Assembly (NCBI GenBank): GCA_903899945.1
Contig: CAIULA010000034.1
Coordinates: forward strand, 186,001-250,000
Reading direction: 5' to 3'
Length of the DNA stretch: 64,000 nucleotides
DNA from: an uncultured Alphaproteobacteria bacterium
Lineage (GTDB): Bacteria > Pseudomonadota > Alphaproteobacteria > Paracaedibacterales > CAIULA01
The position numbers were made by a program, and so were the translations under genes. Shown in pieces: positions 28,214 to 36,417 of the stretch. Position 1 is the stretch's first letter. Each line of letters begins with the position of its first letter. The notes under the pieces were generated by a model. It ran no database searches. It was not told the origin of the DNA and saw nothing but the letters and a program-made list of their open reading frames with translations.

Positions 28214-29167
28214 ATGCTAAAGAACCCACAATTTTGGAATCATACTTTTGGAATTAGTCAAGCTTTGCGGCCAATTTCATGGCTGTATCAACAAGCCTCA
28301 ACTTGGCGTGAGGCAAGAATTACGCCTATCAAAGTTGAAATTCCCGTAATTTGTGTGGGAAATATTGTGATGGGGGGAGCCGGAAAAACGCCTACTGTCA
28401 TGGCTCTTGTGGAAATTCTAAAGTCTATTGGGCACGTGCCACATATCCTCAGCCGAGGATATGGTGGGTATCTTAGAGATACCATTCTTGTGAATCCATC
28501 AGAGCATTCATATTTGCAAGTGGGTGATGAACCTCTTTTGTTGGCACAAATAGCCCCAACTTGGATTGGTACTGATCGAATCACATCGGCGAGGGCTGCA
28601 AAAAAGGCAGGCGCTTCAATTGTTGTGATGGATGATGGTCTTCAAAACCCAAGTTTATTTAAGGATTTTAACTTAATAGTAATTGATGCTATCCAAGGAT
28701 TTGGTAATCAGCTTATGTTTCCAGCCGGGCCGCTAAGAGAACCCATAAAAAAGGGCCTTAATCGAGCGGACGCAGTCGTTGTAGTTGGGAAGGGGAACCC
28801 GTTTAAACTGGAAGTCAAGGGGCAATTTGGTGCAAGACTTATTTGTTCTGGTTCTAAAACTTTAGAACCGGTCGTTGCTTTTGCAGGCATAGGTTACCCA
28901 AAAAAATTTCGCCATTCTCTTGAGCAAAACAATTATATAGTTCGTGAATTCATATCTTTTGCAGATCACCATCCTTATACAATTACTGATATACAGAGAC
29001 TGTTAAAAATTGCTGAACATCATGAAAGTAAATTGATTACAACTTCAAAAGATTTATTGCGCATACCTTCCGATTATCGTGATCGCGTCAATGTTTTGCC
29101 TATTCAGTTGCAATTTGATAACATAAATGAAATTCGAAATCTTCTTCAGCAAAGATTCCCTGTCTAA
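28214..29167 (+). CDS. lpxK: Tetraacyldisaccharide 4'-kinase
   Basis: Inner-membrane kinase that phosphorylates the 4' position of the lipid A precursor. 317 residues. The P-loop is GNIVMGGAGKTPTVMAL near residues 51-67. Family motifs SRGYGG, VGDEPLLLA, VVMDDGLQNPSL and FPAGPLREP are all visible. Indicates that the organism makes lipid A. First gene of a rightward series that continues with grxC, proC and two LPS/lipid-modification-like genes. Confidence 0.96.
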   Translation: MLKNPQFWNHTFGISQALRPISWLYQQASTWREARITPIKVEIPVICVGNIVMGGAGKTPTVMALVEILKSIGHVPHILSRGYGGYLRDTILVNPSEHSYLQVGDEPLLLAQIAPTWIGTDRITSARAAKKAGASIVVMDDGLQNPSLFKDFNLIVIDAIQGFGNQLMFPAGPLREPIKKGLNRADAVVVVGKGNPFKLEVKGQFGARLICSGSKTLEPVVAFAGIGYPKKFRHSLEQNNYIVREFISFADHHPYTITDIQRLLKIAEHHESKLITTSKDLLRIPSDYRDRVNVLPIQLQFDNINEIRNLLQQRFPV

Positions 29168-29252
29168 AAAATAAAAATTTTTGTAAAAGTTTTTAAGATG
29201 CTTTGGTATAAATGCTGCATCTGATATGAATTATATAGAAAATGGGGTTCAA

Positions 29253-29516
29253 ATGGCGCTTATTGAAATTTATACAACCACAACTTGTCCCTATTGTGTT
29301 CGTGCAAAAAAATTATTGGACATAAAGGGATATCCTTATAGGGAAATTGATGTAAGCAGTAATACAGAACTTAGAAAATCTATGACGGAAAAAGCTGAAG
29401 GACGCACAAGCGTGCCTCAGGTTTTCATAGATGGTTCTCATATTGGTGGTTGCGATGATCTTTATGCATTGGATAAATCAGGAAAGCTAGACCTTTTGTT
29501 AGGTAATTCGCATTAA
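29253..29516 (+). CDS. grxC: Glutaredoxin
   Basis: Small thiol-disulphide oxidoreductase (GrxC type) that reduces disulphides with glutathione. About 87 residues from ATG 29253. The active site is TTCPYCVRAK, followed by the family TSVPQVFIDGSHIGGCDDL (GSH-binding TVP-like and GG-D). I prefer the second ATG (29253) because GGGG lies just upstream and MALIEIYTTTTCPYC matches the family start; an ATG at 29226 would add nine residues. Lies 86 nt after lpxK. Confidence 0.95.
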   Translation: MALIEIYTTTTCPYCVRAKKLLDIKGYPYREIDVSSNTELRKSMTEKAEGRTSVPQVFIDGSHIGGCDDLYALDKSGKLDLLLGNSH

Positions 29517-29601
29517 ATTAAGAGCAATACTCTTGCATGATTGCTAAGAATAGAGCATCTTCTATGGGTGGTGAATTCCTGTGGGAATTGAAGAAGGGTT
29601 T

Positions 29602-30378
29602 ATGCAAAGAAAAGTATTAATGGTTGGTTGTGGCGCTATGGGATCAGCGCTCGCAGCCGTGTGGAAAAAGATCCATAAGCTTACAATCGTTGATCCTATC
29701 CAAGAAAATTGCTTCAAATCTATTGATGAAATAGGGCAAAATTACTGTCCTGAAGTTATCGTTCTTGCCGTAAAACCTCAGCTTATTCCTGAAGTTATAA
29801 ATGATTATAAGTGTCGTTTTGATGATCCGGGAATTGTATGGATTAGTATTGCGGCCGGAGTTCCTCTTTCATTTTTTAGGACTCATCTGAAAGCAAATCA
29901 AGAAATTGTCAGAGTCATGCCAAATCTTCCTGCTCGTTTTCAAAAAGGAATGAGCGTCATGATTAGTAACCATTCTGAACCTGCGGTTGCTGAAGAATTA
30001 TTTTCATGTGTTGGCGAGATTGTCTGGCTCCATGATGAGATCCAAATGGATGCTGTGACTGCAATTGCTGGAAGTGGTCCAGCATATTTTTATTTAATGG
30101 TTGAAGAATTAGAAAAGTCAGCTACCGAACTTGGATTATCCCAAGATATAGCAAGCCTTTTGGCTCGTCAGACAGCAATAGGAGCAGGAGCTGTTTTGGA
30201 CAATATGATAGAGCCGCCAGCCATGTTAAGAGAGCAAGTTACAAGTCCTAATGGCACAACTGCCGCTGCACTGACTATCTTGATGAAGAACGATTCACTT
30301 TGTTCATTAGGAAATATTTTAAAAAAAGCAACAAAAGCAGCAAGAGATAGATCTGCTGAGCTTGGTCAAGGTAAATAA
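29602..30378 (+). CDS. proC: Pyrroline-5-carboxylate reductase
   Basis: Last enzyme of proline synthesis, reducing pyrroline-5-carboxylate with NAD(P)H. About 258 residues from ATG 29602, chosen because AGAAGGG precedes it and MQRKVLMVGCGAMGSALAA is the family N-terminus; a GTG at 29581 is also open. The Rossmann motif GCGAMGSAL, the mid-motif VRVMPNLPARFQKGM and the C-terminal signature LREQVTSPNGTTAAALTIL are present. The next gene starts 3 nt after the stop. Confidence 0.95.
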   Translation: MQRKVLMVGCGAMGSALAAVWKKIHKLTIVDPIQENCFKSIDEIGQNYCPEVIVLAVKPQLIPEVINDYKCRFDDPGIVWISIAAGVPLSFFRTHLKANQEIVRVMPNLPARFQKGMSVMISNHSEPAVAEELFSCVGEIVWLHDEIQMDAVTAIAGSGPAYFYLMVEELEKSATELGLSQDIASLLARQTAIGAGAVLDNMIEPPAMLREQVTSPNGTTAAALTILMKNDSLCSLGNILKKATKAARDRSAELGQGK

Positions 30379-30381
30379 AAA

Positions 30382-31341
30382 ATGAAATTCAAAAATAATT
30401 CTTCTAATGATACGCCTTATTTATCAGTTGTCATTCCCGTTTATAACGAAGAAGAAAATTTGCCAGTTTTATCGAATCGCCTTGTTAAAAGTTTAGATTC
30501 GTTGGGAAAAAGTTATGAAATTATATTCACAAATGACGGGAGTAAGGATAAATCACTAGAAATTCTTAGTGAGTTTCATAAAGCCCATCCAGACAAAGTC
30601 AGAGTTATCGATTTTCACGGAAATTTTGGTCAACACATGGCAATCATTGCAGCTTTTGAGATTAGCCGTGGAGAAGTTGTTATTACACTTGATGCTGACC
30701 TTCAAAATCCCCCTGAAGAAATAGGCAAACTTATTGCCAAAATAGAAGAAGGCTATGATTGTGTTGGAAGTTATCGAGATAGCCGAAAAGACACATTTTT
30801 CAGAACATATGTTTCAAAACTTGTCAATCTAGTTAGAGAACAAATCACTGACATCCACATGCGTGATCAAGGCTGTATGTTAAGGGCTTATGGCCGTACA
30901 ATTGTGAATCAGATTATTTCTTCTGAAGAACGGTCAACCTTTATTCCGGCTTTGGCCTATAAGTTTTCCATCAATCCCACTGAAGTAGAGGTTAGGCATG
31001 AAGCAAGAGCCGCTGGAGAATCAAAATACAATTTATATAAACTAATAAGGCTAAATTTTGACTTAATTACAGGGTTTTCTCTTGTTCCGCTTCAACTGTT
31101 TACAATACTTGGCATGGTCATTTCGTTTCTAAGCGGGCTTTTGGTTGTGTATATGGTGGCTAGGCGCCTATTGATTGGACCAGAAGTTGAAGGAGTTTTT
31201 ACCCTTTTTGCTATTTTATTCTTTTTAATCAGTGTTGTAATTATGGGAATTGGCCTTGTTGGTGAATATTTGGGGCGAATTTTTCAAAGCCTTAGTCATA
31301 GACCCCGTTTTGTTATTAGGGAAATCATAGAAAAGAAATGA
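30382..31341 (+). CDS. Polyprenyl-phosphate glycosyltransferase, ArnC/DPM1-like
   Basis: GT2-family glycosyltransferase, 319 residues, with two C-terminal membrane helices (about 232-256 and 268-292). Such enzymes load a sugar from a nucleotide donor onto undecaprenyl phosphate at the inner membrane. Motifs: LSVVIPVYNEEENLPVL, FTNDGSKDKS, and the DXD-type LDADLQNPPEE; RDQGCMLRAYGR also matches ArnC. Overlaps the following formyltransferase by 4 nt (ATGA), an arrangement that supports an ArnC-like role with 4-amino-4-deoxyarabinose. arnB and arnT are not in the window, so the sugar is not certain. Confidence 0.87.
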   Translation: MKFKNNSSNDTPYLSVVIPVYNEEENLPVLSNRLVKSLDSLGKSYEIIFTNDGSKDKSLEILSEFHKAHPDKVRVIDFHGNFGQHMAIIAAFEISRGEVVITLDADLQNPPEEIGKLIAKIEEGYDCVGSYRDSRKDTFFRTYVSKLVNLVREQITDIHMRDQGCMLRAYGRTIVNQIISSEERSTFIPALAYKFSINPTEVEVRHEARAAGESKYNLYKLIRLNFDLITGFSLVPLQLFTILGMVISFLSGLLVVYMVARRLLIGPEVEGVFTLFAILFFLISVVIMGIGLVGEYLGRIFQSLSHRPRFVIREIIEKK

Positions 31342-32270
31342 AATCTGTTGTTTTTGCCTATAGCCAACTGGGACACGATTGCCTGAAGCTTTTGTTGGCG
31401 CGAGGGGAAATTGTTGCTGCTGTATTCACGCATCAAGATTCCCCAAAAGAATGTATTTGGTTTGACTCCGTTGAAAAGTTAGCAAAAGAAAATCAGATCC
31501 CGGTTTTTATGCCCTTGTCACCGAATACACCAGAAATCATTGAAACGATTCGAAATCTAAAGCCTGATATAATCTTTTCATTTTATTATCGACAGATGAT
31601 TTGCCAAGAGATTTTGGACATCCCAAGTTTAGGGGCCTTGAATATGCATGGGTCTTTATTACCAAAGTACCGGGGAAGATGTCCCGTAAATTGGGTAATC
31701 ATTCACGGGGAATCTAAAACCGGTGCAACCCTTCATTACATGGTAAAAGCACCTGATGCAGGGGATATCGTTGACCAGGAAGAGGTCTTGATCAGAAATG
31801 CTGATACGGCCGGGATATTGATGGAAAAAATTAATGAGGCCGCTCAAAAAGTTTTAAACCGGCAGTTAGTCCCCTTAAAACAAGGTACTGCCATGCGTAT
31901 TGTCCAAGATCATTCTAAATCTTCGTATTTTGGGGGAAGGGGGCCTAAAGATAGTCAAATCAACTGGACTCAGTCTGCGTGGAAGATTCATAATCTTATT
32001 AGGGCAATGCAGCCATATCCTCAATATCCTTCGGCTTTTACAAATCTCGATGGGGAAGAGGTATGGATGATGAAAAGCATAGTTCCGACTTCTAAGACGG
32101 TGCCCTTGGTGTCTCCAGGGCAAATCACAAACTCTAATGATAATTGGATCGAAGTTGCGTGCGGGGAGGGGAATCAGCGAATTAGGATTGAAAATGTCAA
32201 TCTTAAAAATGATTTAGAATCAGATATATTTTCTAAGTTAAAAATTGGAAAAATATTTCAAAACTCTTAG
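31338..32270 (+). CDS. Formyltransferase, ArnA N-terminal-domain-like
   Basis: 310-residue enzyme of the formyl-tetrahydrofolate-dependent transferase family, closest in layout to the formyltransferase half of ArnA and to methionyl-tRNA formyltransferase. Catalytic Asn-His-Asp region: ALNMHGSLLPKYRGRCPVNW with the folate-site and DAGDIVDQEEVLI. The ArnA decarboxylase half is absent. The overlap with an ArnC-like gene makes amino-sugar formylation more likely than fMet-tRNA formation. fmt would normally sit with def, which is not here. Confidence 0.85.
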   Translation: MKSVVFAYSQLGHDCLKLLLARGEIVAAVFTHQDSPKECIWFDSVEKLAKENQIPVFMPLSPNTPEIIETIRNLKPDIIFSFYYRQMICQEILDIPSLGALNMHGSLLPKYRGRCPVNWVIIHGESKTGATLHYMVKAPDAGDIVDQEEVLIRNADTAGILMEKINEAAQKVLNRQLVPLKQGTAMRIVQDHSKSSYFGGRGPKDSQINWTQSAWKIHNLIRAMQPYPQYPSAFTNLDGEEVWMMKSIVPTSKTVPLVSPGQITNSNDNWIEVACGEGNQRIRIENVNLKNDLESDIFSKLKIGKIFQNS

Positions 32271-32321
32271 AATCTATCACTTTTTTTAAGAGTTTAATGT
32301 AATCCAAAACTGCAATTCGAT

Positions 32322-32582
32322 TTATGTTTCATGTTTCGTTTTATTGTTGTTTTCAAGTCTTTTAATTTCTTCTAAATCAATTTTCTTAACATCTAAAGCG
32401 TCTAAGGCCTGTAAGAAAAATCCGGCAGTAAATCCTGCTCTTCTAATTTTAATTCTTAATGAATCCGCAGAAATCCCCAGCTTTTCTGCTAATTCAGATG
32501 GTTTTACTAAAGAATGGCCCATTTCCCTTTTTAGTACCCTTTGCGCATAGGCACGCCATTTTTTTTCTAGATCTTGTTGCAT
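32322..32582 (-). CDS. DUF6471 domain protein
   Basis: About 86 residues from ATG 32582, chosen because GGGAGG sits directly upstream; an earlier in-frame start would add 11 hydrophobic residues. The body fits the DUF6471 pattern: WRAYAQRVLKREMG, LAEKLGISADSLRIKIRRAG and FTAGFFLQALDALDV. This domain looks like a helix-turn-helix-type fold, but its function is unknown. The tail is Lys/Asn-rich. Divergent from the small genes at 32818 and 32956. Confidence 0.75.
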   Translation of the reverse strand: MQQDLEKKWRAYAQRVLKREMGHSLVKPSELAEKLGISADSLRIKIRRAGFTAGFFLQALDALDVKKIDLEEIKRLENNNKTKHET

Positions 32583-32817
32583 ATGCCTCCCAAAAAACAA
32601 TACAAAAGATACCATTCTTTAGGATGGGCTGCAAATCAAGCAATTGAACATAAATGTTTTTTTTAATAACATAAGAATTTTAAAAAAGAACTTATGTGCT
32701 CTATTTTGTAGCCATTGTGCTATATTTTCAAACTAATCAATCTTTTTTAAGATTCTTAGCTGAAAATTATCGTTTTTTAAAATAAAATTCACAGATTATA
32801 GAATAGGAGAGATAATT

Positions 32818-32931
32818 ATGATTCAATCTAATAAAAATACAAATAAATATTTTCTAATACCTAATTCTAACTATACGTATTACAGATGCATGTCTTTATT
32901 TGATATGAGAAAAATCTTTTATCAAAATTAA
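32818..32931 (+). CDS. Small 37-residue ORF ahead of the HigB-like gene
   Basis: ATG 32818 follows a strong ribosome-binding site (AGGAGA, 7 nt spacing). It encodes 37 residues rich in Asn, Tyr and Lys (middle NSNYTYYRCMSLF), with no family recognised. The stop is 24 nt before the HigB-like start, so the two could be cotranscribed. It may be a leader peptide, a shortened antitoxin or a chance ORF. The clean Shine-Dalgarno sequence is the main support. Confidence 0.45.
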   Translation: MIQSNKNTNKYFLIPNSNYTYYRCMSLFDMRKIFYQN

Positions 32932-32955
32932 TAATGTATTGAAAAAGAGGTATCG

Positions 32956-33258
32956 ATGATTAGAATTATCAATGGTTCTTACTTAGAAAATCACTGGAAA
33001 AGATATCCAGATACTGAAGGAACTCTAAGAGATTGGCTTAACAAAATTCAATATAGTTCTTGCAAATCTTTAAGTGACTTCATACAAGATTCCCCAAAAA
33101 CTGTTCGGGTCTCAGAAAATGTTCTCAGTTTTCAAATAACTCCTGCCATATTTCTTCTAGCTAGTTTTGATGCTTGTTTAAAGACCCTAACCATTCTTGG
33201 GATAGGAACTTTGTATAGTGCTTTTGTAAGTTCTAACCTTGACCATCAGACCGACTAA
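32956..33258 (+). CDS. HigB-like (RelE superfamily) toxin homologue, orphan and divergent
   Basis: 100 residues. The N-terminal half fits the HigB toxin domain (PF09907-like): MIRIINGSYLENHWKRYPD, TLRDWLNKI and KSLSDFIQDSP align with the RIIs-x-x-x-L-x-x-F/W-W-x-x-x-PDAE pattern. HigB family members are ribosome-dependent mRNA interferases. The C-terminal half keeps the layout (VLSFQI ... LASFDACLKTLTILGIGT) but has lost the usual NKYRL and GTHAEYD motifs, so ribonuclease activity is unlikely. No HigA-type antitoxin follows: the gene runs into a terminator. AGAGGT precedes the ATG. Confidence 0.6.
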   Translation: MIRIINGSYLENHWKRYPDTEGTLRDWLNKIQYSSCKSLSDFIQDSPKTVRVSENVLSFQITPAIFLLASFDACLKTLTILGIGTLYSAFVSSNLDHQTD

Positions 33259-33282
33259 TACGGATTGTTAAAATAAGATATA

Positions 33283-33320
33283 AAAAAACAGCCTCTAGTT
33301 ATAGAGGCTGTTTTTATTTT
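33283..33320. terminator. Strong bidirectional terminator
   Basis: A 15-bp inverted repeat (AAAAACAGCCTCTA/TAGAGGCTGTTTTT around the loop GTTA at 33298-33301) is flanked by A-runs and T-runs on both sides. It lies between the HigB-like gene and convergent tlc, and can stop transcription from both. Confidence 0.88.
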
Positions 33321-33337
33321 ACCTAAAAAGGATAAAC

Positions 33338-34876
33338 TTACGCTGTTTTCCCTTTTTTGTCTGACTCTCCTTGTGTTAGGGCCATAAAGCGCTTACCAAG
33401 GTTTGTTGCCGCAAAGATCCAAATCAAGCAAATAACGATTACAATTGGGCCTAAGATATAGGAAAGGCTTGCCAAAGAAACGCTACCGCCGATAACGCCT
33501 AACATGGTTGATTGGATGAACGCGCCACCAGATTTACCTGCACGACCACCGATAACTTCCACTGCTGCCTGACCTTTTACTTTTGCTTCGGGGTCAAGAG
33601 GGATGTAAGCCATTTGTTTTGTCGAGTCAAAGAGAGAGTATTTTGTACCCTTTGAAAGAACATTTTGAATCTGTCCTACGATAACAGCAACCATAACAAC
33701 CGTCGTTCCTAACATTGGCAAGAACGGATCAAGAACTGTACTTTTCCAAACAAAGAAGAAGAAAATTGCAGAAGTTGCCAAAACCATAATTGGCGTAATA
33801 ATTGCAGCCGTTGTCCAACTTAAGCGACGCAAGATATTGTTACCAACAACCATCAAGAGAATTGTAACGATACCTGTCCACATAGTGAACTGACCCATAA
33901 ATGCGTTATAGTCATTCATGTCCGGGAATGCAATTTTAATCTGACCTTTCCACACACCCTCAACGAGGTTAATGGCAATACCATAAGCCAAAACAAGCAC
34001 AGCAATTAAACCTAGGTACGGATTGCTGAGAATATATTTAAAGCTCTCACCAACAGAAAGTTTTGGCTTTTTCTTTTTGCCTGAACCTTCACCCGGTTGA
34101 TAAAGTTTTGGGTCGGTTAGAACATTTTTGTTCATCCAGCGGTATGTTGCAACGATAATAAGACCTGCAACGAATACTGAACCCATCAAATATTTAAGAT
34201 TCACAGCAAATGAATCCACGCCTGCTGGCAGAGATTTCGCATGGTTTGCACACAAAATAATCGTTGGACCTGCAAGAACCAAACCGATATTTCCTAGCAT
34301 ACCGAACAATCCGTAGAAACGCTTTGCTTCGGTGATTTTGGTGATTTCGTTCGCAAACTGCCAAAAAAGCATGGATAAAATGACGCTTCCCCATAGTTCA
34401 GAAAGAATGTAGAACAAGCTAAAACTCCAGTTACCAATGACTGGTATGAACCAATGAAGGTTTGGATAAGCAGCTTGATATTGGTTGATGCTTTCCAGAC
34501 TCATGTGTAGCACTTCTTTATATGGGTAGATAAAGAATGCAAAGGCAGTGAAAAAGCCTAAGAATGGCAATAAAATTGCATAAAAAAGTTTTTCACGTTC
34601 CATTACGTTGGCTAACTTCACGAAAATGACCATAAAAAGAATCGCTGAAGGAGTGACTCCATAAAGTTTTAAAAAGCTGAGACACTCAGCGCCGCCTGCA
34701 GGGGCATTAACGACCAAAGTATCTTTTGTGTCGCGCAAAATGTTGTAGTTAAAAAGAATGCATAACATCATCAAGCCCATAGGCAAGAATTTTTTTAATT
34801 CATAATTATATACGGGCCAAAAAATGCCACGCAGACCAGAGAATTCTGGTTTTTTTGTATCAGGTTGATTACTCAT
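33338..34876 (-). CDS. tlc: ATP/ADP translocase (nucleotide transporter, Tlc/NTT family)
   Basis: Integral membrane nucleotide transporter of 512 residues and about 12 helices, in the rickettsial/chlamydial TlcA family (PF03219). Classical members exchange host ATP for bacterial ADP; others carry different nucleotides. The N-terminus LCILFNYNILRDTKDTLVV and GGAECLSFLKLYGVTPSA fit the family. Lys-rich loop EGSGKKKKPKLSVG near the middle; conserved SLFDSTKQMAYIPLDPEAK and KVKGQAAVEVIGGRAGKSGG. Presence of this gene is strong evidence for an intracellular life. It has its own promoter (35032-35059) and a leader with a hairpin. Confidence 0.96.
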   Translation of the reverse strand: MSNQPDTKKPEFSGLRGIFWPVYNYELKKFLPMGLMMLCILFNYNILRDTKDTLVVNAPAGGAECLSFLKLYGVTPSAILFMVIFVKLANVMEREKLFYAILLPFLGFFTAFAFFIYPYKEVLHMSLESINQYQAAYPNLHWFIPVIGNWSFSLFYILSELWGSVILSMLFWQFANEITKITEAKRFYGLFGMLGNIGLVLAGPTIILCANHAKSLPAGVDSFAVNLKYLMGSVFVAGLIIVATYRWMNKNVLTDPKLYQPGEGSGKKKKPKLSVGESFKYILSNPYLGLIAVLVLAYGIAINLVEGVWKGQIKIAFPDMNDYNAFMGQFTMWTGIVTILLMVVGNNILRRLSWTTAAIITPIMVLATSAIFFFFVWKSTVLDPFLPMLGTTVVMVAVIVGQIQNVLSKGTKYSLFDSTKQMAYIPLDPEAKVKGQAAVEVIGGRAGKSGGAFIQSTMLGVIGGSVSLASLSYILGPIVIVICLIWIFAATNLGKRFMALTQGESDKKGKTA

Positions 34877-34913
34877 TTTAGATCCTTAAAGGTTATCCCA
34901 CAAAATACGACAG

Positions 34914-34940
34914 CCCGTCACACCATGCAACGGGTTTTTC
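34914..34940 (+). terminator. Hairpin with T-tract upstream of tlc
   Basis: CCCGT (34914-34918) and ACGGG (34930-34934) form a 5-bp stem followed by TTTTTCTTTTG on the plus strand. On the minus strand the same hairpin is in the tlc leader, between promoter and start codon. Whether it acts as a plus-strand terminator or a leader structure is open. Confidence 0.35.
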
Positions 34941-35031
34941 TTTTGTTTATTTCAAGGGTTAATAATTTATGTTTTGAACATTTGATAAATGCGTATTTAT
35001 CTTTAATGACAATTACTATAGTGCCTACCAC

Positions 35032-35059
35032 TGTATATGAAAAAAGTAGAAAACGTCAA
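35032..35059 (-). promoter_or_regulatory. Sigma70-type promoter of tlc
   Basis: On the minus strand TTGACG (35054-35059) and TATACA (35032-35037) are 16 bp apart. Predicted start near 35025, giving a leader of about 150 nt before the tlc ATG. The leader contains the hairpin at 34914-34934. Confidence 0.5.
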
Positions 35060-35113
35060 GGTATAATAGGTTAAAATACAGAGAGTATTTTAATAGTTAT
35101 TTATGCATTGTTT

Positions 35114-35716
35114 TTATGCTGCTGCTACATGCACGGCTTGAGTCGCACCTGTGCTGTAATGTTTACGACAAAGGGAAATATAGCGATCATTTCCCCCAAT
35201 CTCAATTTGCTCACCTTGACGAACAATTTTGCCATTTTTATCCACACGAGCATTCATGGTCGCCTTACTGCCGCAATGACAAATTGTTTTAATTTCAATC
35301 AATTCATCTGCCCAGGCCAAAAGATATCGGCTGCCTTCAAAAGTTTCACCTAAGAAATCTGTACGAAGGCCATAGGTTAAAACAGGAAGTTTTAAGTGAT
35401 CAACAACATTTGTGAGCTGAAGAATATGTTCTTTTGTTAAAAAATGACATTCGTCAATTAGTATGCATTTAAGATTACTAAGACTAAGATGACGTTTTTC
35501 TATGTCTTTATAAAAATTAAATTGATTATCAAAAGTAATGGCAGAGCTGTTTAGGCCAATCCTTGATGAGATTACACCTTCTTGATAACGAGTATCGATG
35601 ACGGGAGTATATAAAAGAGTCTGCATACCTCTTTCATGATAGTTATAGTTTGATTGTAGCAAAGTCGTTGTTTTTCCAGCATTCATTGCAGAATAATAAA
35701 AATACAACTTAGCCAT
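35114..35716 (-). CDS. tdk: Thymidine kinase
   Basis: Type II thymidine kinase of 200 residues that salvages thymidine to dTMP. P-loop in [20 protein letters not shown], Walker B-like [11 protein letters not shown], and a C-terminal zinc/lasso region ([34 protein letters not shown]). Salvage fits with nucleotide import by the adjacent tlc, though the two genes have separate transcripts. Sequence looks intact. Confidence 0.96.
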   Translation of the reverse strand: MAKLYFYYSAMNAGKTTTLLQSNYNYHERGMQTLLYTPVIDTRYQEGVISSRIGLNSSAITFDNQFNFYKDIEKRHLSLSNLKCILIDECHFLTKEHILQLTNVVDHLKLPVLTYGLRTDFLGETFEGSRYLLAWADELIEIKTICHCGSKATMNARVDKNGKIVRQGEQIEIGGNDRYISLCRKHYSTGATQAVHVAAA

Positions 35717-35778
35717 AACACACTTTAACCTTTCTAAATTTTATGTATACAAATCAGATTTAACAGAAGAAAAAAACC

Positions 35779-36417
35779 TTAGAAAGGAAAATCTTTCTGT
35801 TGTTCAGGGCTGGCCTTAAAAAAAGCAGGAATACTTAAGCAATGATTATAAACACGCGTCAAAGTTGTATATTGTTCTATGGGATGCTTGTAGCGAAGGG
35901 CATTATATATTTGAGGGATTAAGCAAACATCTGCAAGACTAACAGTATCCCCAAAACAAAAATCACCCGCTCTGTTTTTTATTTGAACCTCCAAGCTAGT
36001 CAGGCCAATTTTCAGCCAATGTTGGTACCAGTCATTTTTTTTACCGTCATCTATCCCGATCACATTAGACAGATATTGCTGAACTCTTAAATTATTAAGA
36101 GGGTGAAGATCAGATGAAATATCAAGCGAGAAAGCCTTAATCAAAGCCTGTTCATAAGGGGCTTTTGGCAAAAGAGACGGTTCTGGGTGCGTTTGATCCA
36201 AATAAATTAAAATGGCTAGTGATTGATGTATAGTTTTATCGCCATCGACTAAAACTGGAACAAGCTGCTGTGGATTAATTGCCGTATAAGCATCACCTCT
36301 TTGCTCTTGCTTAAGCAAATTGATGTAAATGCTCTCAAAGGCTAATCCTTTTAAATTCAAACCAATACGAACACGGTAAGAAGAAGAGGATCTACAGTAC
36401 GTGTATAGTTTAATCAT
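35779..36417 (-). CDS. maiA: Glutathione S-transferase family, maleylacetoacetate isomerase-like
   Basis: 212-residue zeta-class GST. The N-terminal thioredoxin-fold carries YCRSSSSYRVRIGLNLKGL (the SSxSxRVR motif of maleylacetoacetate isomerase), INPQQLVPVLVDG and the HQSLAILIYL substrate. The C-terminal helical domain is complete. In the tyrosine pathway this enzyme makes fumarylacetoacetate; no hmgA/fahA is seen here, so a general glutathione-dependent role is possible. Its start codon overlaps the stop of the upstream EamA transporter gene by 4 nt (ATGA). Confidence 0.88.
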   Translation of the reverse strand: MIKLYTYCRSSSSYRVRIGLNLKGLAFESIYINLLKQEQRGDAYTAINPQQLVPVLVDGDKTIHQSLAILIYLDQTHPEPSLLPKAPYEQALIKAFSLDISSDLHPLNNLRVQQYLSNVIGIDDGKKNDWYQHWLKIGLTSLEVQIKNRAGDFCFGDTVSLADVCLIPQIYNALRYKHPIEQYTTLTRVYNHCLSIPAFFKASPEQQKDFPF

